Positions 1-7,569 of a stretch of DNA of 44,729 bases are shown piece by piece (position 1 is the stretch's first letter; every line of letters begins with the position of its first letter). The translations under genes were made by a program, and so were the position numbers. The notes below the pieces were generated by a model. The model had not been told where the DNA came from, searched no databases, and worked only from the letters and a program-made list of their open reading frames with translations. This DNA is from Chthonomonadaceae bacterium (GTDB lineage: Bacteria; Armatimonadota; Chthonomonadetes; Chthonomonadales; Chthonomonadaceae): contig DAIDKH010000036.1 in NCBI GenBank assembly GCA_027450145.1, positions 1-44,729 of the forward strand, written 5' to 3'.

Positions 1-4
1 GCAG

Positions 5-706
5 CTACTCGTTTACGAACCTGTTGCGGCGATCTTCCTTAACCACGGGTTTCCCGGCTATGACCAGTACAAACTCGCCTTTGAGCGTATTGGGTAAGAG
101 ATCACCTAAATCTGCTAGCTTACACCGCGTGACCAGTTCAAAGTGTTTCGTAAGGTCATTCGCTAATGCGCACTCCCGGTTGCCAAATATTACAGTGGCG
201 TCATCAATGGTGGCCCTTAGGCGGTGTGGACTCTCATAATATATAAGCGTGTGGTCAAGTTCTGCGTCTTCGCCAAAAAACCGTTGACGCTGACCGCTCT
301 TACGCGGTGGAAAGCCACGAAATAGAAAACTGTGAGAGGGTAAACCCGATAACACAAGAGCCATTACCACTGCAGATGGGCCTGGCGCCATGGTGATTTC
401 TGCACCGGACTCAATCGCCTTACGTACCACTGTATAGCCTGGATCCGCGATGCCCGGGGTACCTGCGTCGCTCACAACCGCTACATGCTTCCCCTCTTCA
501 CTTAGTCGAATTAGGCCGGCTGCGGATGCAATTTCGTTGTGTTCGTGAAAGGCCACCAGAGGCTTTTTAATCTCTAGGTGACGTAACAGCACTGATGTTT
601 TGCGCGTGTCCTCACACGCGATCACATCGGCAGCCTTTAGAATCTCAATGGCTCTCAGGGTTATATCGCCCAGGTTACCTATCGGTGTTGATACGAGGGT
701 TATCAA
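5..706 (-). CDS. rsmI: 16S rRNA (cytidine1402-2'-O)-methyltransferase RsmI
   Basis: RsmI uses S-adenosylmethionine to 2'-O-methylate C1402 of 16S rRNA in the decoding centre. The 233-aa product starts with the family signature (STPIGNLGDITLRA), followed by CEDTRKTSVLLRHL and FHEHNE. A tetrapyrrole-methylase-fold core follows, with VSDAGTPGIADPG near residue 80 and APGPSAVVMAL near residue 107. The ending FVLVIAG is near that of the usual core, so this is a short but complete family member. The start is TTG at 706 and overlaps the upstream vanW-like stop by four bases (TTGA), which suggests translational coupling. It is the last visible gene of the cysE-vanW-rsmI run; its stop lies at bases 5-7, so it is complete. 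Identification is confident; the exact start is less certain because no good ribosome site precedes the TTG. Confidence 0.95.
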   Translation of the reverse strand: MITLVSTPIGNLGDITLRAIEILKAADVIACEDTRKTSVLLRHLEIKKPLVAFHEHNEIASAAGLIRLSEEGKHVAVVSDAGTPGIADPGYTVVRKAIESGAEITMAPGPSAVVMALVLSGLPSHSFLFRGFPPRKSGQRQRFFGEDAELDHTLIYYESPHRLRATIDDATVIFGNRECALANDLTKHFELVTRCKLADLGDLLPNTLKGEFVLVIAGKPVVKEDRRNRFVNE

Positions 707-2295
707 TGGCCCGTAGCACCGGCAGGTGCGGGAGAACTTGTAATACCCTGGTGCGTCGGAGGCAACGGTTTGGGCGCGGGCCGCACCGCACCAACCTGCA
801 CAACGGTTGGGAATGGATAGTAGTGTGTAAACAGAGGCTCGCGGCTGATCACTTTACCATTCATTTTGGTGATTCTGTACCACATTGCACGTATATCGGG
901 ATGACCTTCGCGCTCGGTCTCCCGGCGCCCCGGTTGCATTGAATAGTCGGGCACAATCTCCACAGGTACGGAACCATAGTGGGTATATCCATGTTCAATC
1001 TCTATAGACTGCCCGGGAATCTTGTGGCCGAAAATGGAGAATTCCAGTACTCCACCAACACCATGTGCTGAAATGTAAATGGGCCATTTGCTGCTGTTTT
1101 CAAACTGGAAATCTATTGCTCCATATGCCACTGTAGCATCACGTCCTGCGGGAAGGTAGTGAACAGGAAAGCCATGATGCACGCGCTCAACTACCTTAAG
1201 TCCTGCCAGCAAAACGGCGTTATATAGAGTGCTGGATGGCTGGCAAACACCACCGCCCATACCAGGCTTCAATTGGCCGTCAATAATGACAGGCGCAGGT
1301 TTAAACCCATCGCTTGCAATCCGCGGTCCCACCGTCTTGTTATACGAAAAAACTTGACCGGGCATTAAGAGCGTACCGTTGATCCGGCTGGCTGCAAGTG
1401 CAACATTGTCTCCACGGGCTCCAACCATATAGTACGTCGTAAAGCTCGAAAGTTCACCATTAATTGTAGAGAGTTCGTTGTAGGTAATGGCGGCAGTCGC
1501 AGGTGCCGTTACAAGCTGAACCCTTAAAGGAGGTAATGCCGTGCCAATATTGGTAGCGGAAGTAGCAGAAGCCCTGCTGCTAGAAACGCCGTTTGTTGGT
1601 GGTATCGGTTGAGAGCCATTCACGGGTGATGTTGGTGCTGTGCCCGCGGCGTTGGACGAACTCTGCTGTTGGAGGTAAATGGACCAAGCCGAAGTCACGG
1701 CAGCATACGAGGCCTGAACATTTACTTCAAGACCCAGCTTGTCGTGTTTTAACCCTAATCCTCCGTGCGCCATTGGTATAACACGCGCATCCACAGGGAG
1801 TTTGTTTAGGTGCAGCGCTGCTTCTCTAATAACATGCATGGCGCGCTCACTCACAATTCCGGGCACGGGTTGCACAGCGACCTTCGGAGTTCCGGCGACG
1901 CTAGCCACGATGTTCGCACCAATTGACGATGGTCCCGCCGCACTGCTCGCCTTTACAGTGCCGGAAATGTCCAGCGTGAGTCCCATGTGCCTGGCGTCAG
2001 TGGTAAACGATCGGACAGACCCGTCTGGCTCTGTCATTGTCAGGATGATTGGAACCGTCTGCAGTCGATCCGCTGTGGGCGACAACGACGCTGATGCCTC
2101 GGACGTAGTCTGGCCACCTAGTCCCACACCAAGCACTGTTACGCCGGGTCGAATTAACCCATCGGGGCGCAAGACAATTACCGCAGCTGCAATCCCAACG
2201 GATCCCGCAACGAGAGCAATTTTAGTGCCTGTGACATACAAGCCACGAGCGAATCTATTCTTCGCGGTAGTTCCGACATTGTCTCTGGCTGTCAT
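703..2295 (-). CDS. VanW family membrane-anchored protein
   Basis: This is a probable envelope protein with one N-terminal membrane segment (about residues 18-40, rich in Ala, Val and Ile). Two peptidoglycan-binding-4-like segments follow, the first starting at GVTVLGVGLGGQTTSEA. A C-terminal VanW domain begins around GARGDNVALAASRINGTLL and contains GQVFSYNKTVGPR and GMGGGVCQPSSTLYNAVL, the most conserved VanW stretches. The VanW domain was named from vancomycin-resistance clusters but its biochemical role is unknown. An in-frame GTG at 2307 would add four residues. I prefer ATG 2295 because GGGA lies six bases before it, while the GTG has no ribosome site. It begins 18 bases after cysE and overlaps rsmI by four, so the three are probably cotranscribed. 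A low-complexity Ser/Ala/Pro linker lies around residues 215-250. Confidence 0.88.
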   Translation of the reverse strand: MTARDNVGTTAKNRFARGLYVTGTKIALVAGSVGIAAAVIVLRPDGLIRPGVTVLGVGLGGQTTSEASASLSPTADRLQTVPIILTMTEPDGSVRSFTTDARHMGLTLDISGTVKASSAAGPSSIGANIVASVAGTPKVAVQPVPGIVSERAMHVIREAALHLNKLPVDARVIPMAHGGLGLKHDKLGLEVNVQASYAAVTSAWSIYLQQQSSSNAAGTAPTSPVNGSQPIPPTNGVSSSRASATSATNIGTALPPLRVQLVTAPATAAITYNELSTINGELSSFTTYYMVGARGDNVALAASRINGTLLMPGQVFSYNKTVGPRIASDGFKPAPVIIDGQLKPGMGGGVCQPSSTLYNAVLLAGLKVVERVHHGFPVHYLPAGRDATVAYGAIDFQFENSSKWPIYISAHGVGGVLEFSIFGHKIPGQSIEIEHGYTHYGSVPVEIVPDYSMQPGRRETEREGHPDIRAMWYRITKMNGKVISREPLFTHYYPFPTVVQVGAVRPAPKPLPPTHQGITSSPAPAGATGH

Positions 2296-2313
2296 CGTCA
2301 TTCCCACTAGTGA

Positions 2314-3024
2314 CTAATCGCCCGGTGCGTAATGAAAGTGAGGTCGACCTTCATGAGCTTCTATACGTCGAATTAACTCTTCAAGCTTTTCGCTGTGTTG
2401 TTCTAATAACTCCAGGCGTTGCCTTAACTGCCGGATCGTGGCGTCCTGAGGATCTACCACGTTGGTGACGTTATCCATTACCGCGCTATCCACGATAGGA
2501 GCGCCGTTTCTTCTTACAATCCTGCCAGGAATGCCCACAACGGTGCAATCCGGTGGTATATCCTTGTTTACAACAGCATTCGCGCCTATACGACAATGGT
2601 CTCCTATATGTATTGGCCCGAGTATGGCCGCTCCCATGCCTATCATCACTCCGTTGCCGATAGTTGGGTGGCGCTTTGCCTTGACAAGCGTTGTACCGCC
2701 AAGCGTTACCTGGTGGTAGAGCAACACATCATCGCCAATCTCCGCTGTTTCCCCAATAACCACGCCGTCGCCGTGATCTATAAAAAATCGGCGGCCGATA
2801 ACTGCCCCCGGATGGATCTCTATATGCGTTGCAAACCTGACCACTTGAGAAATGACACGCGCTACAAGGCGGAACTTCTTCATCCAGAACCAGTGCGCCA
2901 CTCTATGAGCGGTTATGGCGTGCAAACCGGGATAGGTTAGCACCTCTAATAAGGAGCCGGCTGCCGGATCCTTATCCATCACAGTTTTTATGTCCTCACG
3001 TAGGCGGGCAAACAAAGGCGACAA
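2314..3024 (-). CDS. cysE: serine O-acetyltransferase
   Basis: CysE transfers acetyl from acetyl-CoA to L-serine, giving O-acetylserine for cysteine synthesis in the cytoplasm. The 236-aa protein has the short EpsC-type layout: a helical N-terminus ([26 protein letters not shown]) and a left-handed beta-helix of hexapeptide repeats. It contains [11 protein letters not shown], the catalytic [17 protein letters not shown] stretch, [12 protein letters not shown] and the end signature [10 protein letters not shown] tail of about 45 residues rich in Leu, Glu and Arg, probably coiled-coil, follows the catalytic part. The start is TTG 3024, the only start-like codon after the upstream in-frame stop. 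AAAGGAA lies only about two bases before it, which is unusually close. It is the first gene of the cysE-vanW-rsmI run and diverges from hemB. No cysteine synthase is seen nearby. Confidence 0.95.
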   Translation of the reverse strand: MSPLFARLREDIKTVMDKDPAAGSLLEVLTYPGLHAITAHRVAHWFWMKKFRLVARVISQVVRFATHIEIHPGAVIGRRFFIDHGDGVVIGETAEIGDDVLLYHQVTLGGTTLVKAKRHPTIGNGVMIGMGAAILGPIHIGDHCRIGANAVVNKDIPPDCTVVGIPGRIVRRNGAPIVDSAVMDNVTNVVDPQDATIRQLRQRLELLEQHSEKLEELIRRIEAHEGRPHFHYAPGD

Positions 3025-3122
3025 GTTCCTTTCAACTTATAGATCAAGCCGCACAAGTGTACAGGCCGGTAATCCTATTACGATTGTTCTGCCGAATGTT
3101 GCACCAGAGCAGGTTTGCCTTA

Positions 3123-3151
3123 TTGATTCTGCATAGAAATTCTAGTATACC
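3123..3151 (+). promoter_or_regulatory. candidate sigma70-type promoter of hemB
   Basis: TTGATT (3123-3128) and TATACC (3146-3151) are separated by exactly 17 bases in the 206-base gap between the divergent cysE and hemB genes. This would give hemB a leader of roughly 70 bases. Each box matches four of six consensus positions, so this is only a candidate. Confidence 0.35.
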
Positions 3152-3230
3152 TTAAGCTATGCATTGGCAACATTTATGTAAACGCTGGCGCATCTGCCAA
3201 CATGCGCTGGGTATTTAAGGAGCACTGACA

Positions 3231-4208
3231 ATGGCTTTTCCACAGACCCGACTTAGACGATTGCGATCCACTTCGTTGTTGAGGGACATGGTGGCTGAAA
3301 ATGTGGTGAGTACGAGCGATCTAATTTACCCAATGTTCGTGACGGAGGAGGGCCAGAGTTCCGACATCAGTTCGATGCCAGGTATTAGGCGGCACACCAT
3401 CGACGACCTCTGCAAAGAAACGGACCGGGCGATGGCAGCGGGTGTTAAAGCAGTCATGTTGTTTGGCATACCAAATGCCAAAGACGATCTCGGCACGCAG
3501 GCGTACGCAACAGACGGAATCGTTGCAAAGTCCATTCGAGCTCTTCGACGTGCAGCAGGGAACGATATATTAATCATTCCAGATGTTTGTTTGTGCGAGT
3601 ATACCAGCCACGGGCATTGTGGAACCTTACGTGACGGTGACGTGGTCAACGATGCAACGCTGGAACTTCTTGCCCGTGCATCCGTCTGTTATGCAGAAGC
3701 AGGAGCAAGTATGATTGCACCATCCGACATGATGGACGGTCGCATTGGTTTTATACGAAATGCTCTTGATACTGCAGGATTCGAGAATTTGCCAATAATG
3801 GCTTATAGCGCAAAATTTGCGAGCGCTTTCTATGGACCATTTCGCGAGGCAGCCGGCAGCACCCCGGAATTTGGGGATCGTAAAAGCTACCAGATGAACC
3901 CGGCTAATGGTAACGAGGCGTTGAGGGAGATCGCAGAGGATATTAAAGAGGGCGCAGACATCGTAATGGTGAAACCAGGGCTGCCCTATCTTGACATCTT
4001 GCGAGAAGCCCGAAATCAAACGAATATACCTCTGGCTGTTTACAACGTCTCGGGTGAGTACAGCATGGTCAAGGCGGCCGCGCAGGCAGGATGGATTGAT
4101 GAAACAAGGGTGGTAGACGAGCTACTCGTCAGCTTTAAGCGTGCGGGTGCTGACATTATTTTAACCTATCACGCCGTGGATTGGGCAGAACGGCGACAAC
4201 GGAGCTAA
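3231..4208 (+). CDS. hemB: porphobilinogen synthase (delta-aminolevulinic acid dehydratase)
   Basis: HemB condenses two 5-aminolevulinate molecules into porphobilinogen, the second common step of heme and tetrapyrrole synthesis. The 325-aa protein has the usual family length and starts with the standard FPQTRLRRLR segment. Residues about 122-135 (DVCLCEYTSHGHCG) carry the cysteine-rich metal site of the zinc-type enzymes. The two active-site lysines are K195 in YSAKFASAFYGPF and K248 in VMVKPGLPYLD, the latter being the Schiff-base lysine. The start is ATG 3231 with AAGGAG eight bases upstream. The stop is two bases before the GTG start of the following Ser/Thr kinase, so the two are likely coupled. 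No other heme genes are visible in the window. Confidence 0.97.
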   Translation: MAFPQTRLRRLRSTSLLRDMVAENVVSTSDLIYPMFVTEEGQSSDISSMPGIRRHTIDDLCKETDRAMAAGVKAVMLFGIPNAKDDLGTQAYATDGIVAKSIRALRRAAGNDILIIPDVCLCEYTSHGHCGTLRDGDVVNDATLELLARASVCYAEAGASMIAPSDMMDGRIGFIRNALDTAGFENLPIMAYSAKFASAFYGPFREAAGSTPEFGDRKSYQMNPANGNEALREIAEDIKEGADIVMVKPGLPYLDILREARNQTNIPLAVYNVSGEYSMVKAAAQAGWIDETRVVDELLVSFKRAGADIILTYHAVDWAERRQRS

Positions 4209-4210
4209 AC

Positions 4211-6064
4211 GTGGTATCTTCAGTCGTTGCGGGACGATATCAACTGCAGGAATCTATTGGAACTGGCGGCATGGGCGTAGTCTACCGTGCAATGGATCTG
4301 CGGTTAAAGCGCGAAGTGGCGATGAAGGTAGTCAAACCTGATTTACTTCAAGATGACGTTGTTCGCGCAAGATTTCGTCGTGAAGCTCTAACGCTTGCAG
4401 GAATAAGCCACCCCAACATTGTGGCAGTCTACGATCTTGTAGACAATGATGAAGGCGCAACCTGCCTCGTGCTTGAGCTACTACACGGTCACTCCCTTCG
4501 CGAGGCAACTGCTCTAAAATCCGCACCCTCACCGGTCGAGATCGCTGTCCAAATTGCCGCTGCCTTGGATGCTGCACATGCCCAGTCAGTTTTGCATCGA
4601 GATATAAAGCCGGACAATATATTCGTATGCGATAACGGTGTAATTAAACTGATGGACTTTGGGCTTGCCAGCGTGGTAGCCTCTGTGGCGCTTACGCAGG
4701 CGGACGCCGTTGCAGGCACGCTGCAATATATGTCCCCGGAACAGTTAACGGATAGCAAACTTGACGGGCGATCCGACCTGTATTCCTTGGGGGTAGTACT
4801 TTACGAATGCCTTTCGGGTTACCTCCCTTTTGCTGGTGACAATCCTGCCGCAATAATTCTTCATCGGCTGAACAGTGCACCAGAACCTATTACCGCCCTA
4901 CCTGATGACGTACCACAGCAATTCCAGGATATAGTTCTAAACCTACTGCAGCCAGATCCAGCCAATCGACTTGCCTCAGCCACAGAACTGTTGAAAAGTC
5001 TGGATGCAGTAAAATCTGGTAAGAAGATAGATAACATTCCGTCACCGATTGAGGTACCGGCTAATCTGCCTGACCAAGAAATACACGTGGCTTCCAGGTT
5101 GCGAAAGAGCGTACTTTTACCAACTTTGTCTATTTTACTGATTGGTGCAGCGGTGTTTGCCGCAACCCGATTTGAACCACCATCGACCACCGAGCAGTTG
5201 AAACCTGGTGCTGTATTGGCCGACACCACCAAGGCTAAATCGGCGCGCCCTACCAGGGCCAGGTTTGGCTCCCAAGCGAATCCGAAACCGAGTAAGCCGC
5301 AAGACATTGCCACCAGTGCCCGTCGCGTAGTACCGTCACAAATAGCGAACTCTCAACCGCAGTCGACGGCAGCGATCGTTCAACAGCTAAACCGCCAAAA
5401 CCGGCAGATCGATATACTTGAGAAGATGCTGGCTTCCATGCAGAAAAGGGCCCAGACGAAGAATGCAACATCCACCAAGGCTCCCCACACTTTTGCGAGT
5501 GCGGGGCATGCAGTGTTACCGGTACCGGAACCCCATGAGACGCTTCGAGCAGGGGGAAACACACCCCTTCGAGCGAGTGCATTCCGACTGAGCCCAAATG
5601 AGAGCACAATTTACCTTACTGCGATTGCCCCTGCGACGACGCAGTTCGCAGTCTATCAACCATCTCCAGCCACGCACTCATTCCACCTTTTACCGTGGCA
5701 TCCAAGAACGCATACAACACATAATGGTGTCGTGCACTTCGAAGGCAAATTAAGGCTTCATCCACAGGCAAAGGCACAGTTCCTCGTGGTTACAGCGTCT
5801 TACGATGGAAGCGGAAACCCACCTTTAGCAATAGAACTGAGCGATTTGCGAAAGCGGCACTATTCTCCACGGCGGGGTATGGAACAATCTCCCACTTCAA
5901 GGTTTCAAAGGTTTAGGAAAGCCTTTGCCACTAGGTTGGGAGCCGATGCTCTGGAAGTTCGCGTAATCTCGTTACGGCAGCTTCCTTACCGTTTCATCCG
6001 TGGGCGCTACAATTATCGCAGAACCTCTACGGCCAACCGACCTGAAATACCAGTACAGCCGTAG
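4211..6064 (+). CDS. transmembrane serine/threonine protein kinase (Hanks type)
   Basis: This is a bacterial PknB-like kinase. With the start chosen here (GTG 4211) the glycine loop GTGGMG is at residues 17-22, the ATP-anchoring lysine is K39 (VAMK), the catalytic loop HRDIKPDN starts at H129, the metal-binding DFG starts at D149, and SPEQ marks the activation-segment end. The kinase ends near residue 270. A membrane helix lies around residues 300-320, so the remaining ~300 residues should be outside the membrane. They include a Gln/Leu-rich coiled-coil around residues 375-410 and a basic beta-rich C-terminal part that I do not recognise; there are no PASTA repeats. GTG 4211 is preferred because GGAG (4201-4204) lies six bases before it; an ATG at 4181 would overlap hemB by 28 bases. 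Substrates are unknown. Its neighbours hint at co-regulation with a GAF histidine kinase. Confidence 0.92.
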   Translation: MVSSVVAGRYQLQESIGTGGMGVVYRAMDLRLKREVAMKVVKPDLLQDDVVRARFRREALTLAGISHPNIVAVYDLVDNDEGATCLVLELLHGHSLREATALKSAPSPVEIAVQIAAALDAAHAQSVLHRDIKPDNIFVCDNGVIKLMDFGLASVVASVALTQADAVAGTLQYMSPEQLTDSKLDGRSDLYSLGVVLYECLSGYLPFAGDNPAAIILHRLNSAPEPITALPDDVPQQFQDIVLNLLQPDPANRLASATELLKSLDAVKSGKKIDNIPSPIEVPANLPDQEIHVASRLRKSVLLPTLSILLIGAAVFAATRFEPPSTTEQLKPGAVLADTTKAKSARPTRARFGSQANPKPSKPQDIATSARRVVPSQIANSQPQSTAAIVQQLNRQNRQIDILEKMLASMQKRAQTKNATSTKAPHTFASAGHAVLPVPEPHETLRAGGNTPLRASAFRLSPNESTIYLTAIAPATTQFAVYQPSPATHSFHLLPWHPRTHTTHNGVVHFEGKLRLHPQAKAQFLVVTASYDGSGNPPLAIELSDLRKRHYSPRRGMEQSPTSRFQRFRKAFATRLGADALEVRVISLRQLPYRFIRGRYNYRRTSTANRPEIPVQP

Positions 6065-6201
6065 TTACAGGATCGGTATGCGTACGGGCGGGAATCCCGA
6101 AAGGCTCTCATCTGTTAAACTGTTTACGCGCAGTAATGCCGTATATCGTAATAGGTGAATAAGACTAGGGTTTGCAGCATACGCAAGGGAGTAGATTCGA
6201 A

Positions 6202-7557
6202 ATGAACGGACCATCTAACGCGCTGAGTAACACAACCGCCCCTGGCACCGATTACCTTGCGACGCTCTTAAAATTAGGACAGCAACTAAACTCCTCGCTC
6301 GAATTAAGTCAGGTTCTAGACACCGCCATCAAACAGGTTGTTGCATTCGTGGGCGCAGAACGAGGTTTTGTACTGCTGGTCGACGTTGAAAGTGGCCGGG
6401 TTTGGGGTGAGGCTGTACATAACATCGACCGCGAGGTGTTGGAGGTTACTCTTAGCGACAGCGATGCTCATGCCGCCGAAATTAGCAGATCGCTGGTAGA
6501 AAGCGTTCTCCAAACAAGGCAACCTGTTCTCTCAATGAATGCCATGGAAGACCCACGATTTGCGAGCCGGCAAAGTGTGCAATTTCACAATCTTCGGTCG
6601 GTGCTATGCGTTCCGCTGGTTGCTCAGGGCAGACTTCTTGGTATCATCTACCTAGATAACCGCCTAAAATCAGGCGTTTTTGATGAGCGACAGCTAACCA
6701 TGCTCACTGCATTCGCGAATCAGGCCTCTATCGCCATCGAGAACGCCCGGCTATATGACAACCTACGGCGATCCCTGGAGGAGCGCATGGCCCTTCAAGA
6801 TGCCCTTGTTCAGCAGGAGACTCAACGTTTGGCTCTCGAGGAGGCGAGTCGGCTAAAATCGGATTTCATTGGCTACGTGGCTCACGAACTTCGTAATCCG
6901 CTCACCACCATTCGCGGTTATGTGCAGACAATTTTAGCAGACACAGATAGAACTCTGGACGAAAACACTCTACAGGAGTTCCATGAGGCCATAGAAGCGG
7001 ATTCCGACCGCCTACTGGACATGATTAACGAGCTGTTGGATACCTCTCGACTTGAAGCGGGACGGACTCTTACGTTGGCTCAAAAGGATGTTAACCTTAA
7101 ACAGCTGCTGGAAAAATTGGTAAGACGACATCGCTATTACAAATATACAAAACCGGAACATCTTCTCGTGCTGGATTACCAGCCAGACGCTCCAGAACTT
7201 ATCCGCGCAGACGAGGATAAGTTAAGCCAAGTGTTTTCGAATCTGCTTAGCAACGCGATTAAATACTCGCCCAATGGAGGCGAAATTCGAGTTGCAGTTT
7301 TGCCCGATAGCCCAAATTGCCTCCAGGTTCGGGTTCAGGATCGCGGCGTGGGGCTATCTCCTGAACAGTGTTCCCGTCTGTTTAGGCAATACGAGCGAAT
7401 AGAACGAGAGGCGATAAAGAACATTCCGGGTACTGGTTTGGGACTTTACCTGGTAAAACATCTGGTAGAATTGCATGGTGGCAGCATCACCGTGCAAAGC
7501 ACACCAGGTGAAGGTGCACTTTTTGTTGTCAAGCTTCCGGTAACACAGGATAGCTAA
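6202..7557 (+). CDS. GAF-domain sensor histidine kinase
   Basis: This is a soluble sensor kinase. A GAF domain (about residues 25-185) contains GAERGFVLLVD and ends with FANQASIAIENARLY. A coiled linker follows, then a HisKA dimerisation domain with the phospho-acceptor in AHELRNPLTT (H228). The HATPase_c domain shows the N-box NLLSNAIKYSP (from N347), DRGVGLSPEQ and GTGLGLYLVK. No membrane segment is seen, so it should sense an intracellular signal or bind a membrane partner. ATG 6202 is preferred over the in-frame TTG at 6172 because AAGGGAG (6185-6191) sits ten bases before the ATG. No response regulator is encoded in the window, so this is an orphan kinase. It follows the Ser/Thr kinase by 137 bases and precedes the glycosidase by 12, so at least the latter pair is probably cotranscribed. 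Confidence 0.93.
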   Translation: MNGPSNALSNTTAPGTDYLATLLKLGQQLNSSLELSQVLDTAIKQVVAFVGAERGFVLLVDVESGRVWGEAVHNIDREVLEVTLSDSDAHAAEISRSLVESVLQTRQPVLSMNAMEDPRFASRQSVQFHNLRSVLCVPLVAQGRLLGIIYLDNRLKSGVFDERQLTMLTAFANQASIAIENARLYDNLRRSLEERMALQDALVQQETQRLALEEASRLKSDFIGYVAHELRNPLTTIRGYVQTILADTDRTLDENTLQEFHEAIEADSDRLLDMINELLDTSRLEAGRTLTLAQKDVNLKQLLEKLVRRHRYYKYTKPEHLLVLDYQPDAPELIRADEDKLSQVFSNLLSNAIKYSPNGGEIRVAVLPDSPNCLQVRVQDRGVGLSPEQCSRLFRQYERIEREAIKNIPGTGLGLYLVKHLVELHGGSITVQSTPGEGALFVVKLPVTQDS

Positions 7558-7569
7558 AGGAATTTGCTC

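Noticed and set aside
1739-2317. Open frame of 192 codons on the plus strand
   Set aside because: It lies wholly opposite the VanW-family gene and its product is low-complexity with no family features; it is a shadow frame.
3164-3201. TTGGCA/TGCCAA inverted arms upstream of hemB as an operator
   Set aside because: Only six paired bases with a long spacer and no second copy, which is expected by chance at this length.
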